From the NCBI GenBank assembly GCA_021791895.1, contig JAJYVS010000016.1:1-60248 (forward strand): a stretch of 60,248 bases of DNA, given 5' to 3'. Both the position numbers and the translations under genes were made by a program. This DNA is from Actinomycetes bacterium. Its GTDB lineage: Bacteria; Actinomycetota; Acidimicrobiia; Acidimicrobiales; RAAP-2. Under the pieces are notes generated by a model that did not search any database, was not told the origin of the DNA, and saw only the letters and a list, made by a program, of their open reading frames with translations. Below, piece by piece: positions 34,624-43,200 of this stretch; positions within the stretch are counted from its first letter, which is position 1; every line of letters begins with the position of its first letter.

Positions 34624-35509
34624 CTTGGAGCTCCTCCCGTGACTCGGGTTCCTCCTCGTCTTCCTCGATGCTCCGGCCGGTGAAGGCCATGAACACGTCT
34701 TCCATGTCGACGTCATCCGCCTTGCGCGTTGTCGAGCCGGCAACGTGGGCCCGGAGTTCCTCCGACGTTCCTTCGGCCACGATCCGTCCTCCGGCGAGAA
34801 AGGCGAGACGGTCGCAAAGCTGGTCGGCCTCTTCCATGTCGTGGGTCGTGAGCAGGATCGCCACCCCGTCGCGGCGAACGTCCGAGATGAAGCTCTGGAC
34901 GGTCCGCTTCGATCGTGGGTCGAGTCCCGTCGTCGGTTCGTCAAGGAGCATGAGCCGCGGCGCAGTCAAAAATGCCCTGGCCACCGCGACCTTCTGTTGC
35001 TGCCCGCGGGAAAGCTCGGTCATCGGCTGCCTCGCCTCGTGTTCCAGTCCGAGCCTTGTCAGCAAGTCGAGGCTGCGCTGCCGAACCAGTGGGCCCGCGA
35101 TCCCATAGGCGCGCCCGTAGAAGAGCAGGTTCTCGAGTGCCGACATGGCTCGGAAGAACGAGGGATCTGCCGAGACCCGGTTCAGGAGGGGTCGAACCGA
35201 GGCCGGACTGTGGAGTGCGTCACGGCCGAAGATGAGGACGTCACCCTCGTCCGGGATGATCAGGGTCGACAGCACCCGGATAAGGGTCGACTTTCCGGAG
35301 CCGTTGGCCCCGATCACGCCGTAGATCTCCTGGGGTCGCATTCGGAAGGAGACCGAGTTGACCGCGGTGTGATACGCCCTGCGTCGACCGCCTGGACCGG
35401 GTTGGGACTGGCCGCGACCGCGGCGTCTGAATCTCTTGGTGACACTTCTGACGTCCAAGGGGACTTGGTCGTCGGGGACCTCGGACGGCCACCTGATGGC
35501 CGAGTTCAC
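34610..35509 (-). CDS. ABC-2 type exporter, ATP-binding subunit
   Basis: This 299-residue ATPase has Walker A GANGSGKST (about residues 67-75), signature LSRGQQQKVAVARA, Walker B LMLLDEPTTGLDP and a switch His in LLTTHDMEEAD. The C-terminus is acidic (EEDEEEPESREE). The GTG at 35509 has GAGGAG upstream. It is the first gene of a two-gene exporter operon, overlapping the permease gene. Between residues 28 and 46 it carries an unusual Arg/Gly/Gln-rich insertion before YHTAVNSVSF. Confidence 0.94.
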   Translation of the reverse strand: MNSAIRWPSEVPDDQVPLDVRSVTKRFRRRGRGQSQPGPGGRRRAYHTAVNSVSFRMRPQEIYGVIGANGSGKSTLIRVLSTLIIPDEGDVLIFGRDALHSPASVRPLLNRVSADPSFFRAMSALENLLFYGRAYGIAGPLVRQRSLDLLTRLGLEHEARQPMTELSRGQQQKVAVARAFLTAPRLMLLDEPTTGLDPRSKRTVQSFISDVRRDGVAILLTTHDMEEADQLCDRLAFLAGGRIVAEGTSEELRAHVAGSTTRKADDVDMEDVFMAFTGRSIEEDEEEPESREELQDDTA

Positions 35510-35828
35510 GATCTTCTCCTCACTCGGGGGATTACGAGGGCTGGCGCCTGCCTAACGGGGCGCGCCGACACGGGTGGACCGCGGCCGCTCGCGAGTGGGG
35601 AGGGCCGCGGACCTAGTAGTTCTGCATTGGGGCCACGGAGCAACGGTACCAGAGCATCACCGGCGCATTTACCGGAGCGTCCCGGCGGTCAGGCCGGAGG
35701 GAGACCAGGTGTGGAGAGTGCCCTCAACGGCGATCGGTTCGATGCTGGGTCACCGGTCCGCCCGACCGGAGCCGAGCCAGTCGGCACTGAGGTCGGAGCA
35801 CGCGGGCGTCGGACGGCCCGAACGACCC
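35510..35828. other. Intergenic region, no gene seen
   Basis: About 320 bases between the ABC exporter operon start and the end of the Rieske gene. It should contain the exporter promoter on the minus strand. No convincing box, hairpin or small gene was recognised. Confidence 0.5.
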
Positions 35829-37556
35829 TCAGACCTCCTCGTAGAGTGCTTCTCCTCGACGGAGCCTCGTCGCGATGCTCACGACCTGGGCCAGTTCTCG
35901 GCGTGTCGGGGTGTGAGCGGCGAGGAAGCGGGCGGCGCCGGCCAGGATCAGGGCCGCTTGCTCCGATCCCGCGGGCCAGGCGGATGCTTGCCGAACCGCC
36001 GCCTCGTAGGTCTGGAACCAGTGGAACTCGGCATCCTCGTGCAGGAGCGCCGAGCCGAGCGCGGCGGTCACCGCTCGTTGCTCGCCCCCCGACCGCACCC
36101 AGGAGTACACGATGGCGCCGGCCTGGTCGACCATGCCCTCTTGGTCCCAGCACGACCGAAGCTCGGCCAGGTCGCCCGGTGTGGCGGCCGCGGGGTGCTG
36201 GTTGGGGAGGCGGGCCGCCGGCACGTTCAGGAACCGATCGAGGAAGACCTTCATCGCGGCTTGGAAGATGCCTCGCGCCAGCTCGGGCTGGGGGCACCGG
36301 CAGATCATCTGGTGGGTGGCATTGGCGGCGGTGAACCCGTGGTGGACCTCGTCCCAGTCCCCGTGGTCGTTCTGGGTGTGGAATCGGACGAGCCGCAAGG
36401 AGGCGGCATAGGCGACGCCGCGGGCGAGCTGTTCGTAGTTGGCCCCCCGCTGAGCGGCCGACTCGATGGCCGAGACGATCTGGTCGGGCTCATCACCGAG
36501 GACCACCCAAGCCAGGTCGTCGACGTCGTCGTCACTGAACGTGCCTTCACCGGGTTCCGGAGCGCCCTCGACCTGGAGGTGGGATAGAAGACGAGCCAGG
36601 TTGTGTGGATGGCGCCAAGGTCCGGTCTCTTCCGACCGGGACGCGGTCGCGTACTGGTGGGCGAGGGTTGGGAGGAGGCCTGTTGCCTTCTCCCACCCCA
36701 GGTGCTCCAGAGCTTCGAAGGCCTTGTTGGTGAAGTCGATCGTGTGCCCGCCGTCGACGAAGACGTGGTCGGTGACTCCGGCTCCCATGATCCCGGCCAG
36801 TCCGACCGGGTCGCACCCTGAGTCGGCCGCGGTGGCCAGGACTCGTTCCGCGGCATCGCCGTTGCGGGTGTCCACGAATCGCCGGTACCACTCGGCGAGG
36901 CGTTCCTCCGCGACCTGCCCCGACAAGGGTGCGAGCGGGAACCATGGAGGCCGACCCCTGGTGTCACGCGAGACGAACGCCAACCCGTGAACGAGTGCGA
37001 GGCATCGATCCCCCGGGTCAAGCACTGGCAGGACGTTGGCCATGGCGGTGAGCACCGTCAGGCCCGCTCCCCACCCGGCATCGCGATTGCGGAGCCCGAA
37101 GTCGACTCCGGCCTGGAGGGCGGCCGTTGCTCCTTCGACCGGGCCGAGCAGGTCCGAGAGGGCGAGTACCGCCTTGGCCACGACGAGGGTCAGGCCTTGT
37201 TCCAATCCCTCCTCGAGTCGCTGGAGGTGGTGGGTGACGGGGTCCGCGTCTCCGCGCAGGCTCACCGTCACCGTGTCGCCGTCCAGCTCCACCGTGTGGG
37301 CTCGTACATCGTCGGCGAACGGGTCCAGGGTTCCCCCAGAGGAGAGATCGAACCGGGCGTGATGCCAATGGCAGGTCAGCAGCCCGTTCTCCACGCTCCC
37401 ACGATGTAGAGGGAACCCCATGTGGGGGCAACGATCGTCGACTGCGTAGGCCTGCCCGTCTGACCAGAACACGCACACCGGTTGAGATCCCACCTTGCCA
37501 AAGAGGCATCCCTTGGATCGCAGCTCGTCCAGGCTTCCGATCTTCGCCCGTTGCAT
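35829..37556 (-). CDS. Rieske [2Fe-2S] protein with a large C-terminal helical domain
   Basis: 575 residues. The N-terminal 105 residues are a Rieske ferredoxin domain with Cys43-x-His45 (CPHMGFPLHRG) and Cys62-x2-His65 (CHWHHARFD). The remaining 450 or so residues are mostly helical, without cofactor motifs I recognise, but with many conserved-looking His/Asp/Trp clusters (DHVFVDGGHTIDFTNKAFEAL; HGDWDEVHHGFTAANATH). No catalytic non-haem iron domain of a ring-hydroxylating oxygenase is evident. A GGGAGG ribosome site precedes the ATG at 37556. The promoter has a SoxR box in a 19-bp spacer, so the gene is probably induced by redox-active compounds through the divergent SoxR-type regulator. 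Confidence 0.88.
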   Translation of the reverse strand: MQRAKIGSLDELRSKGCLFGKVGSQPVCVFWSDGQAYAVDDRCPHMGFPLHRGSVENGLLTCHWHHARFDLSSGGTLDPFADDVRAHTVELDGDTVTVSLRGDADPVTHHLQRLEEGLEQGLTLVVAKAVLALSDLLGPVEGATAALQAGVDFGLRNRDAGWGAGLTVLTAMANVLPVLDPGDRCLALVHGLAFVSRDTRGRPPWFPLAPLSGQVAEERLAEWYRRFVDTRNGDAAERVLATAADSGCDPVGLAGIMGAGVTDHVFVDGGHTIDFTNKAFEALEHLGWEKATGLLPTLAHQYATASRSEETGPWRHPHNLARLLSHLQVEGAPEPGEGTFSDDDVDDLAWVVLGDEPDQIVSAIESAAQRGANYEQLARGVAYAASLRLVRFHTQNDHGDWDEVHHGFTAANATHQMICRCPQPELARGIFQAAMKVFLDRFLNVPAARLPNQHPAAATPGDLAELRSCWDQEGMVDQAGAIVYSWVRSGGEQRAVTAALGSALLHEDAEFHWFQTYEAAVRQASAWPAGSEQAALILAGAARFLAAHTPTRRELAQVVSIATRLRRGEALYEEV

Positions 37557-37596
37557 GCTTGCGCCTCCCGCCCGTTCCGTTCTACGGTCAGCACCC

Positions 37597-37627
37597 AGAA
37601 TAGAAGTTCAACTAATGTTGAGGTCAA
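37597..37627 (-). promoter_or_regulatory. SoxR box within a 19-bp-spacer promoter of the Rieske gene
   Basis: On the minus strand TTGACC (37627-37622) and TATTCT (37602-37597) are separated by exactly 19 bp, the elongated spacing used by MerR-family activators. The spacer overlaps an 18-bp dyad, CCTCAACATTAGTTGAAC (37623-37606), which matches the SoxR consensus CCTCAAGTTAACTTGAGG at 12 of 18 positions, including the whole CCTCAA half and TTGA. It also overlaps a TAATGT box in front of soxR, allowing autoregulation. Confidence 0.82.
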
Positions 37628-37640
37628 GGGGATTCCTACT

Positions 37641-38099
37641 GTGGACCCTGAATTGTCCATCGGAGATGTCGGTCGACGGACGGGTCTCGCTCCCTCGGCC
37701 CTCCGCTTCTACGAGTCGCAAGGGCTGATCACGGCGGTACGTACCACCGGTGGACAGCGTCGCTACCGAAGGGATGTCCTGCGAAGGGTCGCTCTGATTC
37801 GTGTCGCCCAGCGGGTCGGGCTGTCCCTGGAGGAGATTCGCGAAGCCCTCGCGTCGCTCCCAGCCGATCGGGCGCCCACGAAGGCCGATTGGAGTCGCCT
37901 TTCTCGGTCCTGGCGGAACCGCCTGGACGAGCGCATCGCCCTTCTCGAAGGTCTGCGGGGGAAGCTGGCGTCTTGCATCGGCTGTGGGTGCTTGTCGCTG
38001 CGCGCCTGTGCTCTCTACAACGATGGCGACCAAGCGTCGAAGTTGGGCCCGGGTCCCCGCTACCTTCTCGGCGACCCGACTCCGTTGCACCCTGAGTAG
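37641..38099 (+). CDS. soxR: SoxR-type MerR-family redox-sensing regulator
   Basis: 152 residues from the GTG at 37641. Residues 5-45 are the MerR winged helix (LSIGDVGRRTGLAPSALRFYESQGLI, then RYRRDVLRR), followed by a dimerisation helix. The C-terminal sensor motif Cys112-x2-Cys115-x-Cys117-x5-Cys123 (CIGCGCLSLRAC) is diagnostic for the SoxR [2Fe-2S] cluster. SoxR is oxidised by redox-cycling compounds or nitric oxide and then activates target promoters. The box in the intergenic region shows that the divergent Rieske gene is the probable target. In actinomycetes SoxR usually responds to endogenous redox-active metabolites. Confidence 0.94.
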   Translation: MDPELSIGDVGRRTGLAPSALRFYESQGLITAVRTTGGQRRYRRDVLRRVALIRVAQRVGLSLEEIREALASLPADRAPTKADWSRLSRSWRNRLDERIALLEGLRGKLASCIGCGCLSLRACALYNDGDQASKLGPGPRYLLGDPTPLHPE

Positions 38100-38245
38100 A
38101 CGACGAGTTCGCCTCGCCGTCGGATGAAGCGAAGAGCGACCTCCGACTCAGCGCGGTAATGCGCGATCCGGCTGCCCGCGCTTGGTGCTCAGGGGGTTCG
38201 TGCCAGGATCGGGACTGGTTTGAATGCCCTCGTCCTTAGCGACCC

Positions 38246-38344
38246 CTAGCAATAGGAGGGCCGAGGGTTCACGAGTTCGTCGCGAACCGACTTGTAGAGT
38301 GCCTGGTAGAGGCGGGCTCTTGCCGAGGCGATCTTGCTGATCAT
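38246..38344 (-). CDS. Possible 32-residue small protein
   Basis: A short frame with GGGGGA directly before the ATG at 38344, encoding a basic amphipathic peptide (MISKIASARARLYQALYK...) ending in SYC. No homologue is known to me. It diverges from the zinc-ribbon gene. It is reported because the ribosome site and composition are good for this otherwise empty stretch; it may be spurious. Confidence 0.3.
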   Translation of the reverse strand: MISKIASARARLYQALYKSVRDELVNPRPSYC

Positions 38345-38398
38345 TCCCCCGATCGGTTTACGCACGCGGGTAGCCTCAAGGACGGAGGATCTGGGGAG

Positions 38399-38584
38399 AT
38401 GTCCGACAGCGCGCAGCAGTCGCCGGTGATCTGGCGTTGTTCCAGCTGCGGGTCACTCGTCCACCCCTCCGACCACGAGGTACCCGTCGCGTGGTGCTCG
38501 AGGTGTCGCCGGATCAGCCCTGCTACGAGGGACGGAGGCGATGACACCAGCGTTTCGGCCGGTGACCAAGGTGAACGCTCCTGA
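38399..38584 (+). CDS. Small zinc-ribbon protein
   Basis: A 61-residue frame with two Cys pairs: CSSCGS near residue 14 and CSRCRR near residue 33, separated by HPSDHEVPVAW. This C-x2-C/C-x2-C spacing is that of rubredoxin-like zinc ribbons. GGAGG lies 13 bases and GGGGAG directly before the ATG at 38399. The tail (GDDTSVSAGDQGERS) is acidic and disordered. The function is unknown. It is not clearly linked to the MOSC gene 246 bases downstream. Confidence 0.5.
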   Translation: MSDSAQQSPVIWRCSSCGSLVHPSDHEVPVAWCSRCRRISPATRDGGDDTSVSAGDQGERS

Positions 38585-38829
38585 CCGGGATCGACGCGCT
38601 GTAGGTTCACTTTCGCCCGGCGCGGGCACCGGTTGGGATTTCGTTCGAAACGGGTGAAAGATCCCGGGCGAGGGGACCCCGACGCTCGTTGGGAAGTCCC
38701 GTCCGGACTCGTCACCGAGCGAGGCGATCCTTGGGTCTCGGCTCGTGCGATCGTACCCGGGTGATCGGAGCTCGCCTCGGCACGTCGACCCCTTCCCGAC
38801 GGCCTTGCGCGCACAGCTAGGGTCTTTCG

Positions 38830-39717
38830 GTGGTGCACGGCGATCTGGGGTCAGTCGTCTCCGTGAGCCGTTTTCCTGTCAAGTCGATGCAGGGCGAGCA
38901 CGTCGCGACAGCCTGGCTGGCGCCAGCCGGATTGGTGGGTGACCGAACGTACGCCCTCATCGAGGTAGCGTCCGGGAAGGTCCTGAGTGCGAAGCACCCT
39001 CGTATCGGGAGCAGGTTGCTCTCCTGTCACGCCGAGTTTGTCGAACCGTTTCTGGCTGGCGACGCAGCCCCGCCCGTGAAGATTTCGCTTCCCAACGGTT
39101 CGACGGTGACCAGCGACGATCCTCATGTCGATGCCGTGCTTTCCGACTACCTCGGCTTGCTCGTGAGCTTGCAGCAGACGACAGCGGACGTGTTCTTCGG
39201 TGAAGAGCAACCCTCACCTTCTTCAGGCTGGGGGGTCGAAACCGCTCGCTCTTCAAGGCCCAGGGCTGTTGTCGATGCTGCGGGATCTGCCCATTCGGCC
39301 AACCTGTCGCCTATTCCCCCTGGTTCGTTTCTCGATGCCTTTCCGATCTCGGTTCTCACGACCTCGACCCTCTCGAAGCTGGGGTCGCTTGCCCCCGGGA
39401 GCCGGTTCGATCGGCGTCGATTTCGGATGAACCTGATGGTGGACAGCCCGGGTGAGGGGTTTGTGGAACAGGAGTGGCTCGGCCGTGAGATTCGAATCGG
39501 CGAGGAGGTGCGGATCACGGTGGTGATTCCCGATCCTCGCTGTGTGATGACCACCTTGGCTCAAAAGGACCTGCCCCGCGACAACGGCGTTCTGCAAACG
39601 CTCGACCGACACAGTCGGTTTAGGGTGGGCGACGGGGTCTACCCGTGTGCCGGCGTATACGCGGCCGTCAAGGTGCAGGGGGAGATCAGAGAGGGAGATC
39701 GACTCTCCGAGATTTGA
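38830..39717 (+). CDS. MOSC domain protein with N-terminal beta barrel
   Basis: This 295-residue protein starts with the MOSC_N barrel (VVSVSRFPVKSMQGEHV, LVGDRTYALIE) and ends with the MOSC domain (RFRMNLMVD, IGEEVRITVVIPDPRCVMTT). The Cys in PDPRCVMT is the conserved molybdenum-coordinating Cys of mARC-like and YcbX-like proteins. It probably binds molybdenum cofactor and may reduce N-hydroxylated compounds together with an electron donor. The start is GTG at 38830. Confidence 0.9.
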   Translation: MVHGDLGSVVSVSRFPVKSMQGEHVATAWLAPAGLVGDRTYALIEVASGKVLSAKHPRIGSRLLSCHAEFVEPFLAGDAAPPVKISLPNGSTVTSDDPHVDAVLSDYLGLLVSLQQTTADVFFGEEQPSPSSGWGVETARSSRPRAVVDAAGSAHSANLSPIPPGSFLDAFPISVLTTSTLSKLGSLAPGSRFDRRRFRMNLMVDSPGEGFVEQEWLGREIRIGEEVRITVVIPDPRCVMTTLAQKDLPRDNGVLQTLDRHSRFRVGDGVYPCAGVYAAVKVQGEIREGDRLSEI

Positions 39718-40044
39718 GCCGGACGTAGGTGTCGGGAGCCCATCAGTCCGGCGACCCGACGAGCTCCCTCGGGGCTAGCCGGGCAGGTTCGGTGTACCAC
39801 GCAGCGAGCATCGGGAGACCGTTTGGTTGTGGCTATGCATGGCCGGCACGATCTTTCCGTCGTTCGCTGTGGCCGCGTTGAGCGGTCATAGCTGCCCCCA
39901 TGCCCGATTTCTCAAGTTGACGGAGGTGGCGTCGCCGTTAGATCCTTGGGTTGACCCTATACTTGTTATGCAACAGCCGTTCGCTGGCAGCAGTCGATCG
40001 GCATCATGACCTCGTTGATCGGTCCGGTGGATCAGAAAGGCACA
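39718..40044. other. Intergenic region with a possible promoter
   Basis: About 330 bases upstream of the coiled-coil protein gene. The only notable signal is TATACT at 39958-39963 in the sense direction, without a convincing -35 at 16-18 bp. No small gene or hairpin was recognised. Confidence 0.4.
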
Positions 40045-40692
40045 ATGGCTTCGAACCGTCAGACCCGTAAACAGATCGCCACCTATCTTGCATCTCATGG
40101 TCCTGTCGACGATCCAATGGGTCGGGCAACTGCGAAGCTACGAACTGCTGTCGAGTACCAGGGCTCAGCCGCTGGCTTCACGCAGTTGCTCGCAGCCATG
40201 GAACGATCGGGCGAGCTGACACGAACGACCAAGGGCAAGAGGACCTTCCGGATCGAGGGCTCGACCTCTGCACCTGCAGCGGAGCCGTTTAAGGCGGACG
40301 TGACGACCTTGGGTCCCACGCAGATGGATTACGAACAGCTGGCTGCTGCCCTGTTGGTCCGCGTCGTCGAGAGCGTCTCGGCCGGATCGAACCCGAGTGC
40401 GGAGACGGACTCGTGGGCTCGGCGGCGTATCGAGAGGCTTGAACGTCAAAACGCTGAGCTGGAGCGTGCCGTAGCCCGGATGAAGGCCGAGCTGCGAGTG
40501 CTGACGGAGGAACGGGACGCCCTGAAGAGCCAGCTCGAGCGCACGGCAGGCAACCTGGAATTGCTGACCGACCGTATGCAGAGTCGGCCCACTCACGATG
40601 CACTGTCGAAACGACTAGGGACCGACGAGCAAGCTCTCCTCCACCAGCTCCGCAATGGAGCGTCTCGGAAGCAGGGCAACCGGGTCGGTTGA
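40045..40692 (+). CDS. Winged-helix/coiled-coil protein, unknown function
   Basis: 215 residues from the ATG at 40045, preceded by AAAGG. Residues 1-75 look like a small winged helix (RKQIATYLASHGPVDDPMGRATAKL, FTQLLAAMERSGELTR, TKGKRTFRIEG). Residues about 125-185 form a strong coiled coil (RIERLERQNAELERAVARMKAELRVLTEERDALKSQLERTAGNLELL). The layout suggests a dimeric DNA-binding or scaffolding protein. The family is unnamed as far as I can tell. It stands alone with about 240 empty bases on its 3' side. Confidence 0.75.
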   Translation: MASNRQTRKQIATYLASHGPVDDPMGRATAKLRTAVEYQGSAAGFTQLLAAMERSGELTRTTKGKRTFRIEGSTSAPAAEPFKADVTTLGPTQMDYEQLAAALLVRVVESVSAGSNPSAETDSWARRRIERLERQNAELERAVARMKAELRVLTEERDALKSQLERTAGNLELLTDRMQSRPTHDALSKRLGTDEQALLHQLRNGASRKQGNRVG

Positions 40693-40937
40693 CGACTGCG
40701 CTCCAGGCGGGGGGTGCCTGTCGGAGGTCCAGTCGACGCCCAGGACGACTACCCGGGGATTCGCTCACAGCTTTGCCCGTGGGCGAAGATCAGCTCGGTG
40801 GTTCAAGCTCTGGGAATCGAGTGCGAAGGGATCGCTCTCGTCTGCGGGCCTGGCGCAGCTCTCCACCGATCCGGTCGAGGGCAGAGCCGTGGAGGGCGGT
40901 CACTCCTCCTCAATCCCAACTTGGGACATGGTGAGTG

Positions 40938-41654
40938 ATGGATTCCGAACCGTTCGGCGGATACGAGAGAGGACGACTCCGCTTTCAGCTCCGAGCGTCC
41001 ACTGGGACGGCTGGGAGTCGACACGAAGCATTGGGTCTCGGCGATGGCGGCCGCGATGGCGTCATGTACGTGCCCGATTCGGCCGAGGCGGATGCGCCGG
41101 TGCTGGTTTTCCTCCACGGAGCGACGGGGTCGGGCCGGTCCCACCTGCGGCCGATCTTGGGGGCGGCGGATCGATACGGCGTGATTCTGGTCGCACCGGA
41201 CTCTCGCATCGCGGGAACCTGGGACCTGATCGCCGGGGGGGACTTCGGTCCGGACGTGGTCTTCTTGGACAGGGTGCTTGACTCGGTGGCGGACCGCATC
41301 AGTGCCGACATGACAAGGCTGGCGCTCGGTGGGGTTTCCGACGGGGCCTCGTACGCGCTTTCCATCGGCCTGTCCAACGGCGACTTGTTCTCGACCGTGG
41401 TTGCCTTCTCGCCAGGGTTCCTTGCCGTGATCGAACCCATCGGTCTTCCGCGGGTGTTCATTTCGCACGGGACCCAGGATTCGATCTTGCCCATCGACGC
41501 GTGCAGTCGAGTCTTCGTGCCAGCGCTGCGGGGTGCCGGATACGAGGTGTTGTTCAACGAGTTCGACGGTGGCCATTCCGTTCCACCGTCGGTTGCCGAC
41601 AGCGCCATGCACTGGTGGCTCACTGCGCCCCACGCCGGACCGATCGGGGGGTGA
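40938..41654 (+). CDS. Alpha/beta hydrolase (esterase, phospholipase/carboxylesterase-like)
   Basis: This 238-residue protein has FLHGATGSGRSHLRP for the oxyanion hole, GGVSDGASYALSIGL with the nucleophile Ser in G-x-S-x-G, a late Asp in HGTQDSILPID and His in FDGGHSVPP. This is a Ser-Asp-His hydrolase of the esterase/PHB-depolymerase-like group. No signal peptide is present. The start ATG at 40938 directly follows a GTG. The substrate is unknown. Confidence 0.87.
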   Translation: MDSEPFGGYERGRLRFQLRASTGTAGSRHEALGLGDGGRDGVMYVPDSAEADAPVLVFLHGATGSGRSHLRPILGAADRYGVILVAPDSRIAGTWDLIAGGDFGPDVVFLDRVLDSVADRISADMTRLALGGVSDGASYALSIGLSNGDLFSTVVAFSPGFLAVIEPIGLPRVFISHGTQDSILPIDACSRVFVPALRGAGYEVLFNEFDGGHSVPPSVADSAMHWWLTAPHAGPIGG

Positions 41655-41850
41655 GGCCGTTTCGAATCGAACGAGCGGCACGGGTGTCGGCGCCGGGCCA
41701 CTCAACCTTGGGCGAAGGACGCCTTCGACATGACCCGGGTCGTCCGCGGCATGCAGTCGAGGCGGGTCCTGGATGAACGTCTGAGTGTGATGGAACGTAG
41801 AGGAGAGAGCACGAGCGAAGGATCCCGGACCAAGCCGGATTTCGAAGGCA

Positions 41851-42480
41851 TTGTTCTTCCTCGGAGCGGCAGTGCTGTTGGCAGCGTGCTCGACGCCGAG
41901 CGGGAGCTCCTCCCCTCCGACCTCTTCGGGTTCGAGCACGACCGCGTCGCCCGGTTCGAGCACGACGACCTCTTTGGGCTCGGCGACAGTCGGTTCCGGA
42001 GTGACCACGTGGGCGGGAACCCCCATTTCGGAAACGGCCATCCCTCTCGGCGACGGGAAGGTGCCGTCGGGCTGACCCCATGGCTGCGGCGACACCGTCG
42101 TGCACGCCGTTGGGGCCGATCAGTGTCTTCCTCAACGGTGTCTTGATGTTCAACGCGCTGGATGCCGCCGGTCGGGCGCCGGAGCCCACGAGTGGCGGCA
42201 TCTACCACGATCACGACTTCTCTCCGTGCTTGGTCACCCCGGCCAACTCGGCTCCGGGTTCGTCCACCCTCGTCGGCTACGCCATTGACGGTTACGGGAT
42301 CTATGTCAAGCGGGATTCCCACGGGAACCTGCCGACAAAACGCCGACCTCGATGCTTGCCACGGTCGGACCAGCACGGTGATGTGGGACGGCAAACCGAC
42401 CCGGATGTACCACTACGACGTCACGCTCGAGTACCCGTACTTTGTCGGCTGCTTTCACGGGGAGGTAGCCGGGAACGGTC
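41851..42480 (+). pseudogene. Frameshifted YHYH-domain lipoprotein
   Basis: The first frame begins with a lipoprotein signal (FLGAAVLLAACS, lipobox LAAC) and a Ser/Thr linker, then stops at 42073-42075 after GDGKVPSG. A second frame (from 42078) carries GPISVFLNGVLMFNALDAAGR, YHDHDFSPCLV and YAIDGYGIYVKRDSHGNLPT, typical of YHYH proteins. After a run of four A near 42339 the sense moves to a third frame with ADLDACHGR and TRMYHYDVTLEYPYFVGCFHG. The order of motifs is right, so this was one gene, now broken at least twice, or mis-assembled. It ends shortly before the nitrile hydratase genes. Confidence 0.78.
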
Positions 42481-42618
42481 ATCTCCAGGTCGGCCAGCCC
42501 CTTCGCCAACAGCGCCGGGCTCGTTCCCCGGTCGTCCGAGCCAGCGCTGTCGTCGACTCCCCGGGGCCGCTGGTCGGGCAGCGGAGCCAGGACACGGGCT
42601 GTGGGATCATCGTCGATC

Positions 42619-43200
42619 ATGGACGGCATTCACGACCTGGGGGGAATGCACGGCTTCGGGCCAGTCCCGATCGAGCAGGACGAACCCGTGTTCCACGAGC
42701 CCTGGGAAGGCCGTGTATGGGTCATGGCTGGAAGGGTCATCGGTCAGACGACGATCGACCGGTTCCGCTACGCGATCGAGCAGATGCCCGCAAGCCTCTA
42801 TCTGACGTCGAGCTACTACGAGCGGTGGCTGTGGGCGATCGAGAGGCTGGCGCTCGAGCAGGGGTTGCTCGACGGCCCGGCCGGTGGGCCTTCTCCCAGC
42901 CGTCCGCCTCTCGGGGGCCCTCTACCAGAGGGAAGCTTCAAGACCGGAGATCAGGTTCGCGTGGCCAACCGCGTGACGGACGACCATTGCCGGGTCCCCC
43001 GGTACCTGAGGCGCCAGGTCGGCCGAATCGAGCGTGTCGCCTGTGCGTGGCCCAATCCCGGCCAGTCGGCCGCGAGCGGCGTCTACGGGGAGCCCGAGTT
43101 GGTCTACACCGTGATGTTCTCCGGCAGGACGCTGTTCGGACCTCCGGCCGACCACGTTGTCAGCGCCGATCTCGGCGAGAGTGACTTGGAGGAAGCGTGA
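42619..43200 (+). CDS. Nitrile hydratase beta subunit, short form
   Basis: 193 residues beginning MDGIHDLGGMHGFGPV, the invariant N-terminus of nitrile hydratase beta chains. The C-terminal SH3-like barrel starts at FKTGDQVRV and contains the Arg-rich RVPRYLRRQVG strand that contacts the alpha metal site. Usual beta subunits have about 220-235 residues; here the linker between the helical and barrel parts is only some 25 residues. The stop overlaps the GTG of the alpha gene (GTGA). Together they hydrate nitriles to amides in the cytosol. The beta-before-alpha order is common for cobalt enzymes. Confidence 0.93.
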   Translation: MDGIHDLGGMHGFGPVPIEQDEPVFHEPWEGRVWVMAGRVIGQTTIDRFRYAIEQMPASLYLTSSYYERWLWAIERLALEQGLLDGPAGGPSPSRPPLGGPLPEGSFKTGDQVRVANRVTDDHCRVPRYLRRQVGRIERVACAWPNPGQSAASGVYGEPELVYTVMFSGRTLFGPPADHVVSADLGESDLEEA

